Shown piece after piece: positions 25,301 to 37,241 of a stretch of 64,000 bases of DNA. The notes under the pieces were generated by a model, which searched no databases, had not been told where the DNA came from, and was given only the letters and a program-made list of their open reading frames with translations. This stretch comes from Excoecaria cochinchinensis. Its lineage: Eukaryota > Streptophyta > Magnoliopsida > Malpighiales > Euphorbiaceae. The DNA lies in contig CANTUQ010000109.1 in assembly GCA_947683425.1 (NCBI GenBank), forward strand, positions 464,501 through 528,500, in the 5' to 3' direction. Numbering within the stretch: the stretch's first letter is position 1; every line of letters begins with the position of its first letter. The translations under genes and the position numbers were made by a program.

Positions 25301-28300
25301 AAGGAGCTCCATGTACTTCTCAAGAATACGGTTCCTCCTTGTACTTGAGAAGTAACTTGTGTTGATTTGCCTTTGGCCAAATAAAACCTCTTCACTTATC
25401 TCCCTGTTATGCACCAATCCTAGATATTCAGTACAAAGCTCTTTCTACATCGGCAATGATTTCCTGATATTCTGTGGAAGCTCCTGCCTCTTAGACACAT
25501 ATACTCTGGATTTTAAAATTTTTAATTTTCTTTTTCTAAATATGCATACCATAACCAGTTATTCCAAACCAAGATAAAAAGAACAGCCAGATAAAGCCAT
25601 ACACACTAGCAGACTTGGAATTTTAATTTCAAACTGAAATCTGAAAACGTAAGCACTTCTGATTAAAGCACTATGCACCACAAATAAGCATTACAAACGA
25701 GAAAACTAACTCAAAAATGTCTACAGAAATATTACCTCTGTAATAAACGCCGATTTGGCTCAGGAAATGTCTCCAATATTGCAGACCGCATTGCATTAAC
25801 CCGAGCTTCCTTTCGATCAATTTCTGAGGAAAAAAAAAATGGAAAGAACAACATTGACATTTAACTGTACACATAAAATTTTAGTCCATAAAAAGACAAT
25901 ACTATGAATGAATATCTCAAATATGCAAATACCCACAAGGACATATAATATAACCAATGTTTTTAAAACCAGATCGGATATCAATTCGATCTGCCAACTG
26001 AGTCAGGAGTCAACTGATTGGATAGAATTGACTCTGAGTTTTTATTTTTTTAAATATAATTATTTATAAAAAATTAAAAAAACACATTTAAACAACTTAT
26101 TAATTATCAAAAATTAATATAAAAATAGCAATTTTAAATCCAACAAAGTTTACAAATATAAAAATCAAATAAATTGTTCAAACATAAAAAAAAAATATTT
26201 ACTGTTCATGCAAATTTAAATTAAAAAATAAAATTTTTGAATTCAAAGAAACGAGTAATAAATTTAGGCAAAATAAATGCAATCCTTAAACTTGTATCAA
26301 ATTTAACATTGGCAAATGAAAGGGAAGTAATAAATAGAGATGAATCCCACATGGAAAGAAAGAAATTCGGGAGACAAAACAATTGTCTGTAAATAAGAAG
26401 TAATAAAAGGATGTGAATACAACGTTGAAAAAAAAAAAACAAAGGAGGCAAAACAATTGTCTATAAATAAGGAAAGGAAATAATAAAATGATGTGAATCT
26501 CATATTGAAAAAAAGAAACAAAAGACAAAGCAATTGTCTATAAATAAAAATAAGGCATTGAGTGAGGTTTTCTAAAAATTGGTTAATCAAAAAATCGGTT
26601 CAATTAATTTTTAATTGGTTTTTTTCTTTTTTTTTTATCAAAACGACACAATTGTTGTGTTTTGGAACAAAACCGGATTCTTCCCAGTTCAATGGACAAT
26701 GGTTGACATGTTTTTATCTATTCCCATTTTTATATGTTTTCAAAACCGGACCATCTGCCGGTTCCCAGTTACACCGATTCGGCCGGTCCGGTCCGATTTT
26801 CAAAATATTGAATCAATGTTTTTAAAACCGGACCGGACATCGACTCGGCCTGTCAACTGGGTCATGAGTCAACTGATTCGAACGAGTTGACTCGAAGTTT
26901 TTATCTTTTTTTTTAAATATAATTATTAATGAAAAATTAAGAATATAGTATATAAAAAATATAATTAAACAACATATTAATTATTAAATATCAATACATT
27001 TACTATTTTTTTATTAATAATAGTAAAAAATTAACCAAAACAATTGAATTTTTTTGTTAAATATTTGAATTTATAAGAAAAATATAATTTTGAATTTATA
27101 ATTTTTTTAATTTTATTTTCAATTGTAAATTTATTTTTGTGACGTTATTAACTATTTTTATAATTATCATGTTTATATTAAATTATTTTTTAATATTCCA
27201 TTATATTTAAATTATTTAGTTATTAAATATCTAAAAAAATATAAAATAAAAATATAGTGAAAATGTTCAATTTTGTCAAGTTTATTATTATAAATTAATT
27301 TTATCATTAAATATAAATTTTTAATATAACAATATTGAACAACTATTATTAACCCTAATTATAAAAATAAATTTTATAAAAATATAAAAATATAATTTAT
27401 AACATATTTAATTTTGACCGGTTCAACCCAGTTCTGACCGGTTTAACCCGGTTTTTAAACAGTACAATCAGGTTTTTTGACATTTCTGGTTTTTATGTTG
27501 GATCGGACCGGTTTTTGATCCAGTTCGCTATTGAACCGGTTCAACCGGCCGGTCCGGTTTTCAAAACCATGCATTGAATATAACCTTAGCTCCAAGAGCA
27601 AATATCAAAATCTTAATTTCATTGCATTTGATGCATATCAGTTTTATCCTACATGCAATTCACGTGATTTTTGTAACTTATAACATATGAATATGTTTAT
27701 TTTGAAAAGACTGATTAAACTTTAAACTCAAAGTTTATCCAAGAAAATGCATAGAACTAGACTTTCATATAATACGAAACTATCTGTATTAGTGCTTTTC
27801 ATGAATTTAAAATTTTAAAATGTCAACAGTGTGTAGCACTATCTGTTTCTCACAGGAATATATGAGAAGTAAAACTAAGATCAAAATCTTTTCAACAAGA
27901 ATTCTTAAAAGCAGCAAAAGAAGAAAAGGAACCTAGAATACATAACCCAGTTACTAATATAAATGGAGCAAAAATAATTCGAAATAATGTAATTAAGATT
28001 TTTAGCCAATCGAATCCAAATTCAATTAAAGTAGATAGTATCCTTTTACCATTCAAAATACTAATGAAAATAGAATAAGATTAGGAAGCTTCTATGACAA
28101 ATCCAATATATAAAAAAAATATCATTAAATGCCTCTGCACTGTTAACTTTTTTCTATTCATCCCTGATCGAAGGTCTTCTCAACTAATCGCCTTAACCCC
28201 TCAATCTGGTCCTGTATGGTACCAATTTATTGGACATTAAATGTGCTCAATAAACAAGCCATCATATGAGAGTGGTTTTTCTCAGTATTTGGTGGCTCAG

Positions 28301-31300
28301 CTTATGTATTTTTCTTCCCTCCTATTTTCTTCTTTTCTCTCAGCAATACATATTCATATACATATACATATATATGTACGTACATATGTATGTATGTATA
28401 CATACACCCGCTTCAGCTGTTTATCCAGATTTTCTTTTCATATATAGTTAATTAGATAGACAATATGATTAAATCAAGGAGTTGAGGGGCTCAACAACAG
28501 AACTCACCTCAAGTACCACAAACGTTGTGCAGAATCCATATTTACATAGATCAAAGATAACATAGTACTTATTATTAATTTATGCTTATGTAACATTTAA
28601 GCCAACTTTGAAGGATGTTTTTCCAAGCAGAAAAATGAGAAATGAAAGTCAGTTTTCCTTCTAACACTGACAGACTTAACAGTTCCAGTTTCATCCATGA
28701 TGGTACTAGTGATAACCTTGACCAGTAAACAAAAAGCACCTAATGGAAAATATAGAGCTGAACTTACTGTAAGCCTCTAGTAATGCAGTGCAGCAGGATG
28801 CCGGGACTGGAGAGGATGGTAGCTCCCTGAGGACATGCTACACATCAGAGAGCTAAAGTGAATATTGGACAGATTGAATTCATCAAAAAGACAAAATGAT
28901 CCATGCAATATCAAAAAATACCTTAACACAATCCCCAACAACATGAGCATCTTCATCAGGTTCAAATTCAATTTTTCCTGGCATTTATCAATAGCCAAAT
29001 AAGAAATAGAAGCCTTGACTGAAAGTTAATTTCAGTGCACAAATAGGGAAGCACAAAAACTTGATAAGGAATATACCTTGTTCATATTCTTGAACTCTGC
29101 GTTCAACCTCCTCAACATCAGCAGACTGCCGCAAAATCCCTTCAACTTTAATCCCTGCACCATAAGTATTAACCACATCATCATACAGAACTATATGCTA
29201 CATTCCAACTAATGCATCATTACATCACACTTCCACAGGATATATTGCCAGCAGCTAATACTTACAATGTCAGCCACACCTTTTTAAAATGCCTTGCACT
29301 AACAAGTTCATTAACATATTTTTCTACATACAAACAAATGACATCATGCCATGTGAATGCCAAATTTAGTTTAGCATGCGGGCTAGAAAGCTTAGGATAA
29401 TAATTGGTGCAATCAGCCAAAATGGAATATAATTAAAGACTTCATAGAGTATGGAATAGAAGGAAATGTTACAAATTGGCCTTTCCATTACAGATTTAGT
29501 TTTGGTTGCGACATTAAAAATTATTGATGCATACAGCTGTTTTATATCCAGACTGTTTATGCACAGAAAGAATTAGAGCACTTTGATGAAATTATCACTG
29601 CTGTCATGGCAGTAAAAGCAGAAGAATTGATAACAATGGTGGTGTTTGTAATATGGTAGCGCTGAAGACAACAACAGTTGTAGTCTTAGTGATACAATGG
29701 TGACATGGAAGCTATAACAAAAATGTAGTGATATTAAAGGATCTGCAACTACCAAAGGAGTATAGAAGTCCAGAAATTCTTAAATAGAATAACCCATATG
29801 TTCTCCCATGAGAAGATCAAAAGAACAACTAAGTGCCCCTATCAGATTATTATTGTAAGCCAAACTACTGAAAGTTTTGGAGATAGGTCGGCAGACTAAA
29901 ACTTTAGAACCCAACCCTTACATTTATACAGAACATGACTAAACAATATATTGAATATATGTTTATGGTGCTGAATGTTTCATTGAACCCTTTTCTCTGG
30001 GACGGGAAAATATAAAACTAACAGTCTCTTTGCTATTACAATATTAAAAAACAATATGCCAGAATGGCCCAGTATCCACTGAAAATTAGAGCTAATAAAA
30101 CAACATGACACAATTTTGAATCACAACTTACCAAATTTCTCCAAAAACCGAAGAGCTTTCTCAAGGAATGATGGACATCCATCTATATCTTCAAGGGCGA
30201 GCAATATTGGTCTTCCAACAACCATCGATTTAACAGGCCGTTTATCTCTCCCTTATCAAATACACATAATGTAGAATAGAAAATCAGCAAAGAATAAGCA
30301 TATATAACTAAGTAGAAGAATCCAAAAAGAAAAAGGTTAAGGTGTTTGCTGAAAATTAACGAACATTGATGAAAAGACCCTTCAATAGCATCATTTGTAT
30401 CAGTCCGAAAAATCCCATTATGTCCCATAACAAGAGCAGCACTTGGTGCTTGTGCAAGGGCATGTTCAAGAGCTGTCTTCCACTCATACAAATCCTCTGA
30501 TGTCTCAGCCTGAACTTGGCAAAGGAAAACCAAAAAGGGCCTAAGATAATGAACATGTCCTCATGAACTGAGAAGAGATGGTGCAAGATGTGACACACCC
30601 CAGATCCAGAAGAAAGCAAAATGAAACAAGAAAATTGAAATGCAATAAACAAATTCAACACCATAAAGAGCATAAAACAGAGCACCTTAAGTGTGAATGC
30701 TCGCCCGTCACGACCATCAGGAAACAAAACAGTTAATAACTTCTTATCCTCTCTGACAACAACACTGCAAATGCAGCAAGAATAGTAAGCCATTATTCTA
30801 TTTTAAAAAAAAATTATTCTAGCCGACATATATACCTCCCCGAATTATTCAAGTCAATGCCCCCCAAAGTTAGATTTACTTCACCACCTCTTTGTGGCAG
30901 GGCACTCTGCACGGCAATTAAACTTTGTTTCAACTAACTCACAATAATCTAGAAAATTATGTATGATGAAATAGAAAATTTGCCTAATAAGCAAGATACT
31001 GAAGCACATGAAATTAAGTGTAATTTTTTCACTTCAAAACTGTAAGTTTCATACAATTGCACAAGGAATACCACCATACAAGAATGCTTCACCATCATGC
31101 TTGCATCCAGGGTTCCAATATTATGCTTTTAATTAAATTGACCAACATAGATATATTTCTAAAGCATTTCCATTTAAAGCATGCAATGTACAAAATGTAC
31201 TGATAATGATCCAAATAAATCAACAGAAATCACTTGGAACATATTGCATTGAAAATAACAATTTTTGAGAAACGCAAATTATTAACCAGTACATGATTGT

Positions 31301-34300
31301 AACCCTGAAAAATAACTGAAAACTTTTTATTACTAGCATCCAGTATGTAATAAAAGCATATAAAAATTTCCTTCATTGAGGAAGACCCTGAGAAGATTTG
31401 GAATAGATGTCTATGGAACATAACTCTACTTTTAAGCTACTTGAATAGAAGTAGCTTGCATATGCCTCCAAGTTAGCGGGCATCAATAGACTTGCATATT
31501 TCAATACCAGGTCTCTTCATCCTTTTCTCCAAGTTTTTAGCTTCTCCAAAAGTGCTCATTTTTTTTCATTTGACAGGTTCCTATGTGCCTCAAAGACTAG
31601 AAACTTTAAAAGAAAGTTAAGAGAACATTTTACAGAAAGCACACAACTCCTAACCTTTCGCTAAAGGGAAAAATAAATTAACAAATCATAGGTAGTACTA
31701 CAAAGGAAATTGCAAGAAGAATCATGGCAACAAATTGCTAGGTTGGCCTTTCAAAATTCAGTGTACAACCATCTTTCTCAAATTTATTCACGGCCAAGAC
31801 ATAGGAAAGATCAAGCATATACTCTTGAGAGCAAGCTAATTACACCAATAATAAATACATAGAACCCAAAACCAGAAATTGCTATGACCAAAAAAGTAAA
31901 CAAGAAGTAGTTTTAAAAAATGAACAATCAATACTGACAGGATCATTTTTGAAAAACACCAACGATGTGCGTGTCAAAATAAACCACCGCTTCTTCCATG
32001 ATTTCCAGCCTAATCCTGAAAAAAAAAAAAAAAAAAAAGCAACAACATTAACTTGGGTAACAAAGTAAACTTCTTATAAGTTTTGATGGCAATCTGATGG
32101 TCTGGAACTAATTTTACGGCAATTCAATTTGTAAGTAATGCTTTTGTTTCTTAACAGAATTCTTTAGTGTGATAGATAATTAATTTAGCATAGTAATCCC
32201 AGAAAAAAGTATGGCATGCGCGGGTTAATGAATGCTGAATGTTATGTCAAAATGTATGTCCAAGGATCAAAGCTGGTTTCAGCTAATGCATGTTTCTAGT
32301 CTTTACTTAAGAAAGAAAATTCACCACATATCGACAAGAGGAAGGGGAGAATTATTAATGTAAAACTCAACAAGCATTGAGCCTTGAAAACCTGCAAAAA
32401 TAAAAGTCCTTGCCCGATCATGCTATAAAAACCTAAACAACTCCTGAAATTCCTTTACTAGTTTACATTACTTTGAAATGCTTCAAACTATGGAATTTAC
32501 ATTCATCTTCAACATGTTCTTGAATTTCAAAACAAGGTTTACAAATACTACTTTGTTTCTTAAGAGAACTCATTATTATAAGTGATTTAGCATGCTCCCT
32601 GCCCACAAATCATCCCCCCCCCCCCCCTCCAAAAAAAAAAAATGGGAGAACAATGATCGTTTCATGTCAAAATTTATGTCCAAGGATTCATGCCAGTTAT
32701 ACAAGAAAGGCAAAGCAAACCCTAATGTGTACATCAATTCATGTTTTGACAAAGAGAGAGAGAGAAGAAGTTCCAAGCACAATAGCTATTAAGATTAGTC
32801 TTAATATAACCTATAACCTCTAAGATGATAGATGGATTGGAAAATATTCTCAAAAATAGCATAGACTAGCTATCAAATCAAATTAAATATGCATGAGAAT
32901 TCAAACAAAGAAAAAAGTATAATAAAATGAAAGGGTTGTGAAAACATTGTCACCGACCTTTAGAAGAGATGAAAAGTGGTCCACTCTTGAAAACCTATCA
33001 ATTCATTTCATGTTAGATGTCATGCATCATTTCCAAACTTCAAAAAAAAAAGTATCAATGCCAAAAAATTAAGAAAAAAAAAAAAAGTTATCATCACAAG
33101 GAAATATATAAATCATGGAGTTGCTGCATAATCCCTTTGTAATTTACCATATCTGACAAATAAGACAAGCGTTGCTATCACTTAATTCCAAAATATTTAA
33201 CTTACACTTCAATAAAGTTGAAAAGTGATTCTCAATTAACTGTTATCAGTAAGTCACTTTTGTTGCATGGTTGTCTCTTGTGAGGCCTTAGTAACACATT
33301 GGATTATTTCCTATAAGACCTTTGAACTGCATTTCATTCTAACATAAAAAAGCACTCTGTATAATATTTAATTATTTGTTAACCAATCAATTTAACATGC
33401 TGAGACTGCAGCACAAACACCACCTACCCCCAAAACTCCTGTTGCGCACATCACTTCTAGGTAAAAACAACAAATTACAAATTTATCTTGTCCTCCCTTT
33501 ACAGGAATAGAAAAACACCCAACTTAATTGACAGCAAAGTATGATGATATCATAAAATTTACCATCAATATGACGCACCCCATTCATTGTACATAAATCA
33601 TTTTCTCTAGTGCATTTTTTATTCAAAGCAAAGCAGCCCCATTGATAGGATAGTTTCATACCTAAAATATACACAGAAAATCCTGGCAAAGATCAACATT
33701 GCTTTAATTGTAGACAATTTATTAAAATTCCACAAATTTAAAAATCCGGCTTTCAGAATCTAATCAATCATGCTCAAGATCAAATTTCTCTTACAGGTCC
33801 AAGCTTTCAGAATCTAATCAGTCCTTGTTTGAACTATGTGTGACAATCTTTCAACTTCTAGCAGGTTCTTAAAACTCAAAAATTTAGAGGTCCACCTTCC
33901 AGAATCTAATCAATCATGCCTCATCAAAGTTTTCTCACAGGATCCAAGCTTCAAGAATATGAATCAGTCCTTGTGTTTCTCTATGTGCAACAACTTTAAA
34001 TACTGGCAACTAAAACCTTTCTAAATGGCACAGAAAGAAATATGCCAAGAACTGGAAAAAAAAAATGATGTTGAAGCAAATGGACCTTCGTAATGCATAA
34101 TTCACAAAATTTGAAACGTTATAAGACTAATCGTGAGAGTTGAACACTGCAATCCTATGCAAAGCAAAGATATTTGATTGATGAATAAGTGAAGTACATG
34201 GGACACATTAAGTTAAACTCTGTCCCATGAAAAGCCAAAAGTAGCAATATGTTGAACATTAGAGCTTTTGGCTGAAATTTCATATCCATTAGTGTTTGCT

Positions 34301-34941
34301 CTTTATCTTTAATGACATTTAGTCAAAACAAATCAAACAATGGATCATTCTCTGATATTTATAAGGTTCAATGATGAAAATCATATAGGAGTAAGCAAAG
34401 CATTGTGTAAAGCCTGCCCATAGGCTTCTTTGCAGGCGCCAACTTGGTTAAGAACAATGTATTCAACTTGTAGCGATTAAGCAATTAGACACGCTACTTC
34501 TATTCGACACTGAGGAGTGTCGAAGTAGCGGAAGATGAAATTTCTCAAAAACTCCGGTTCAAAATTTCACTTCCCCCGTATGGGTCCAAAACGAGCTTCA
34601 CATAGAGAAACAAATCCACATTCTGATCTCAAAATGTGCCCCATTTTCCACAATATCCCAGTCATCCAGAACAATAACACCAGAAACCTCGGTAAAAAAT
34701 AAAAATAAAAATAGCCTAAAAGGAAAATAAATCCATGTTCCAATCTTATACCAGCATCGCAAAATCCGGAAAAAGCCGTTTAAGTTAGCTTCTACAAACT
34801 AACACTAATACACGCACAATTAGCATAAGATCCAAAAAAATTCCACTCATTCTCCCGCTAAAAGAAAATAAAAAAATAAAAGCGTACCGTATTTGTAGCT
34901 CCGCCTCTTGGCCGCTCGAAAGCCGCTAAAGAAGCCGACAT
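13316..34941 (-). CDS. ROPGAP7: PH-RhoGAP-coiled-coil ROP GTPase-activating protein
   Basis: Twenty-two exons read in phase to 874 codons plus TGA: 34888-34941, 32958-32994, 31939-32015, 30836-30906, 30686-30764, 30365-30509, 30132-30251, 29077-29154, 28922-28977, 28768-28837, 25736-25823, 24779-25022, 24352-24579, 20894-21244, 20298-20347, 19656-19716, 19483-19566, 15838-15951, 15544-15710, 14674-14743, 13742-13936, 13316-13501. Domains: PH about 19-126 (VFKSGPLFISSKG, WKKRWFIL, FTLKAETSEDLYEW); RhoGAP about 167-345 with GILRQSAD carrying the arginine finger (about Arg203), FLRELP-like HVLRELPSSPVP and the MAPLLLRP helix; an acidic linker 374-449; a Ser-rich linker; coiled coil about 583-748; and a conserved C-terminal end DFIYRPSSPPWN. 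Family role: stimulates GTP hydrolysis by ROP GTPases at the plasma membrane (REN1/PHGAP group; pollen-tube and pavement-cell polarity). Symbol choice rests on SMG7 synteny; REN1 is the alternative. The exon 21 donor is either GC-type (AGAG|GCAAGC) or GT nine bases upstream reading GCA|GTAGAG, both in frame. Confidence 0.96.
13926..14126. repeat. Tandem duplication over RhoGAP exon 21 acceptor
   Basis: AACAAATTCTCCT..AG and about 90 following bases occur at 13926-14018 and again at 14030-14126 with a few changes (shared AATAATGTTAGATCAGAAAA and TCATCTGTAAATTAAATAG). The first copy holds the real exon 21 start and acceptor (13936). The second, in intron 20, keeps a TCTAG acceptor-like end and is a decoy splice site. 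Confidence 0.85.
16957..17178 (+). other. Unrecognised 73-codon open stretch in intron 17
   Basis: An open frame opposite to the host gene, with a hydrophilic composition (KWIAYQEAIIAKL.. then Ser/Thr-rich) that looks more protein-like than its surroundings. It sits just before an LTR-like segment. No family is recognised. It could be a captured gene fragment, part of the mobile element, or chance. Confidence 0.2.
17280..18650. mobile_element. Inverted pair of LTR ends with tRNA-Met primer sites
   Basis: About 17280-17605 (+) and 18405-18650 (-) are inverted copies of one LTR-to-internal junction. Both read TTATTAAAATA(A/G)GACTAG(G/A)ACTC, TTTTGTACATTC-like and AATTTTTATTC, then a primer-binding site (TGGTACCAGAGC at 17536-17547; TGGTATCAATGCC read on minus at 18436-18448), then GCTCTTTCTAGAA.TTCGAG. 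The two internal sides face each other. The roughly 800 bases between hold no pol; 17990-18335 is AT-rich and ends AAGTAAACACACCC, a typical plant MITE end. It lies in RhoGAP intron 17. Confidence 0.7.
21300..23249. repeat. Near-identical 973-bp tandem duplication in intron 13
   Basis: Copy 1 is about 21300-22272 and copy 2 about 22273-23249. The offset is 973 at the left end and 974 at the right; the only difference noticed by eye is one extra G in copy 2 (AAAGACC against AAAGGACC near 22474). On the host-gene strand each copy carries exon-like open blocks bounded by splice-like sites: one encoding ..LRKIQEDLSLKETRQIEL..SLGCDWWVDLKNMEAEIS.. (about 22074-22258 and 23047-23232), one encoding ..KIEADSIGLCGGEACIWQY.. 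(about 21813-21880), and one ending CTCTCAG|GTAAGTC (about 21576-21650). I do not recognise the family. Copy 1 begins only about 55 bases from exon 14. Confidence 0.92.
23693..23748. repeat. 26-bp tandem direct repeat
   Basis: AACATACACTTGTACACACC plus CTTTGG occurs twice in a row in RhoGAP intron 13. A simple tandem duplication with no other feature. Confidence 0.8.
24015..24194. repeat. Two-copy 90-bp tandem repeat in intron 13
   Basis: GATAGCAAATCTAGGA..AACAGCATCTAGT..TTGTGCAACTA starts at 24015 and again at 24105. The copies differ at roughly a fifth of positions, so this is older than the 973-bp duplication next to it. Confidence 0.8.
25955..27576. mobile_element. Composite CAATG..CATTG hAT-like element in intron 10
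   Basis: Outer ends are CAATGTTTTTAAAACCAG and ..TTCAAAACCATGCATTG, flanked by a perfect 8-bp target duplication AATATAAC (25947-25954 and 27577-27584). Inside, ..GGTCCGATTTTCAAAATATTG (to about 26810) is followed three bases later by a second start CAATGTTTTTAAAACCGGAC (26814), so two family members are joined head to tail. Arms are rich in CCGGTT/AACCGG. Related to 42566-44271. No transposase. Confidence 0.85.
26318..26555. repeat. Three-copy 73-78 bp tandem repeat inside MITE
   Basis: CAATTGTCT(A/G)TAAATAA occurs at about 26380, 26453 and 26531, each within a larger unit that contains GATGTGAAT and an A-run. It lies in the left half of the composite element. Confidence 0.8.
28348..28407. 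repeat. Compound (CATA)n/(TATG)n microsatellite
   Basis: Alternating CATATA and GTATGTATG units in RhoGAP intron 10. The tract is partly palindromic. Confidence 0.85.
32612..32641. repeat. Poly-C/poly-A homopolymer pair in intron 2
   Basis: A run of C followed after TCC by a run of A. It is prone to length error in sequencing and to slippage. Confidence 0.8.
33749..34010. repeat. Two-copy ~145-bp tandem repeat in intron 1
   Basis: TTTCAGAATCTAATCAATCATG..CAGG(A)TCCAAGCTT(T)CA and AATCAGTCCTTGT..CTATGTG(T/C) recur with about 145-base spacing (33749, 33894). Diverged by indels. Confidence 0.7.
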
Positions 34942-35560
34942 TGAAATTTAGCTCAAGAAGACAAGTAAAATCCTTGAAAACGTTTAACATTTGAACAAAT
35001 TTGAATCACCTGAATCCTCCATCGAGTCAACTCGCCGGAGCCGAGTTCCACATCGAGTAGATCGGAGAGTTAACTAGGTAGCGAAAATGGGTTCAAGATC
35101 TGGAAGCGGATAATGAAATATTGAAATGCACTTAAGGTTTGATAAAGTAAAAGAAGGAAAAGGAAAACCGAACGGAATTATACAATAAATAAATGATTTT
35201 CTCTCACTTTCTGTTTAATTTTCTCTCATTTTCTTTCACTTTCTCTGTCTGATCTTCTTCTTTTTTTTTGTTTTTTTTTTAAGGATTTAGGTATTGGATT
35301 AGGTAGAGAGGAACAGTAGTGGTTGTGGAGTAATGAGGTAAGCTGTGAGAGAAAAAGAGAGAGAGAGTCTTTGCTTTTCACCTACTTCAGGCTGAAGAGA
35401 GAGAGAAGACAGATTAGAGAACAAGTGATGAATTGGAATGGGGCTTTCTTATTTACTACAGTCAGTTCTAGTCAAGTCCCAGTCACGCTCCAACCAAATT
35501 CCGCCACGTAATAACTTGTAACGGCTCGATTTTATTACAGGAAAATTTGAAAGAAAATTA
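34942..35560 (-). promoter_or_regulatory. RhoGAP 5' leader and promoter region
   Basis: Upstream of ATG 34941 the plus strand is CTTTCTCT-rich (35205-35280) and then GAGAGA-rich (35350-35406), typical of plant leaders and core promoters. An upstream ATG in another frame overlaps the start. No TATA box or transcription start can be placed with confidence. Confidence 0.5.
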
Positions 35561-35621
35561 CTCCTTTTACCTATTCAATATTTTTGGATATAATTAATTG
35601 TATTATTCGGTTTGAACTGAT

Positions 35622-35685
35622 TTTTTTTTTCTTTGAAACCGAGAACTTCATTAAAAAAAATCAGCCAAAAGGCCAGAAATAATAT
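35622..35685 (-). mobile_element. Possible LINE 3' tail fragment
   Basis: Read on minus, GGCCTTTTGGCTGATTTTTT then TTAATGAAGTTCTCGGTTTC ends in an A-rich tract. This resembles 3' ends of plant L1-type LINEs. Only the tail is present and no clear target duplication was found. Confidence 0.4.
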
Positions 35686-35689
35686 CTGA

Positions 35690-36050
35690 AAAAAATAAAT
35701 ATTAAATTATTTGAATTAACTAATATTGATAGAAATTAAATTCTATTAAAGCAAGAGTTTGAATATGTTAACTTAATGGTTTGATTAAAAAAATAATACC
35801 AATAAGACTTGTGAAGCAAGACATTAGGTTGGGGTCTCATTGATTCCTTTTAAAAAAATACATACGACACTTTATATTTGAATGTTAATTTTTTTTAACA
35901 TGTTTTTTTCATTATATTATTTTGGCCATGGACACTAGTTTTATGAATAAGTAATAAATACAATAAATATCATAGAACATATCAATAATTAATGTTATTT
36001 TTAGATTTCTTGTACCAAATAAAATTTAATTAGTTTTATAAATATTTATT
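35690..36050. other. AT-rich intergenic spacer
   Basis: Nothing recognised apart from the AT-rich background left of the solo LTR. Confidence 0.5.
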
Positions 36051-36055
36051 ATTCA

Positions 36056-37236
36056 TGATAATACCTTATTTATCAAAAATACTACAGGCCCAAGATAGGG
36101 CCCAACAGTCACAAGACTCGAGATATGAGACGGAAAATTCAATGAACTGTCAGGAGGCATGTCCGATTGGACCTATCCAAATGCCACCTAATACCACACT
36201 AACCTACTACATCGCCATATCTCCCTGACTAGGGGTGAGTAAAAAAATCGATGGACTTGGTTAACCGAAAAAAAAATTGAAACCGAACCGATGGACTGGT
36301 TAACCGATTGTAATGGACCGGTAAATGGTTAGTGTTTTGAAAAAACCGATATTAATAGACTGGTTAATGGTTTTTGACTCATATGACTGGATAACCGAAT
36401 CGAAACCGAATTTTTAGTTAATTTATTAATTTTTTAATAATTTATATAACAATTTATCCTAATTAAAGGTGATCATGTACTTTTTTTCATTATACTAATT
36501 ATTTTAAAGTTTTTAAGTTTTTTTAATTGACTATTAGTAAGTATAACAATTTATCTAATTAAAAGTGATTATGGACCGGTTAATATATTTACTTATTAAA
36601 TATTAATTTTAAAAAAAAAAATTGCTTATATCCACCAAATATTTTTATTTTAACAACAATAATGTTATATTATAGTGAAAAAATTTTAATTTTTAAGTAT
36701 TTTGAACATTTTAATTTTATTTATGAATATATTTATAATTATAGTGGTTAACCGAAAAATATTGGGTAACCGATCCGAAAATCCGAAACCGATTGACTGG
36801 TTAACCGATGGTAATGGACTGAAATTTCAAAAAACCGATATTAATGGACTGGTTAATGGATTGGGACTCATGAACCGGTTAACCGATCATGTTCACCCCT
36901 ATCCCTGACTAGCTTTAATTACATTATTATCCACCTACTCCGACACACTTGATAAGGCTTGAATAGTAAAGATCATGACACTGCTGTGCCTAAACTATAG
37001 AATACCACTCTCTCTTCTGCCATATAAATAAGCCAAACTTATAAGGTTTTCAGGTATCATTATCTATCTCATAAGAGAAACTCTCTCTATTTTCTCTCTC
37101 TAAGTCTCTCACTAACTTAAGCATTGAGGAGCTATCGCCCGGTCCGACCAGACTAGCTTTTTTTACAGGTTATTGGGTCTCTTCCAATCCAATCGGCCTA
37201 TCTTAAATTTTTATCTTGATAATTTCGGGATTATCA
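36056..37236 (+). mobile_element. Solo LTR (~500 bp) split by a hAT-like element
   Basis: Starts TGATAATACC and ends GGGATTATCA, an inverted-repeat TG..CA pair, flanked by a 5-bp target duplication ATTCA (36051-36055 and 37237-37241). It holds an LTR promoter-like CATATAAATAAGCC (near 37020), a CTCTCTCT stretch, then CTAACTTAAGCATTGAGGAG and CCGGTCCGACC, all typical of plant Ty3/gypsy LTRs. Removing 36230-36909 leaves about 500 bases. No internal region is present, so it is a solo LTR. Confidence 0.85.
36230..36901. mobile_element. hAT-like element, GGTTAACCGA family
   Basis: Ends TAGGGGTGAGTAAAAAAA and ..CATGTTCACCCCTA, with a perfect 8-bp target duplication TCCCTGAC (36222-36229 and 36902-36909). 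Arms repeat GGACTGGTTAACCGAT. A second copy lies inverted at 47410-48091. No transposase. Confidence 0.9.
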
Positions 37237-37241
37237 ATTCA

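Noticed and set aside
26221..26590. Several overlapping minus-strand frames rich in Phe/Leu
   Set aside because: They come from A-rich tandem repeats inside the CAATG-type element.
28241..28451. Plus-strand frames around the CATA repeat
   Set aside because: Repeat-coded (IHIHIH, YIYIYI) with no domain.
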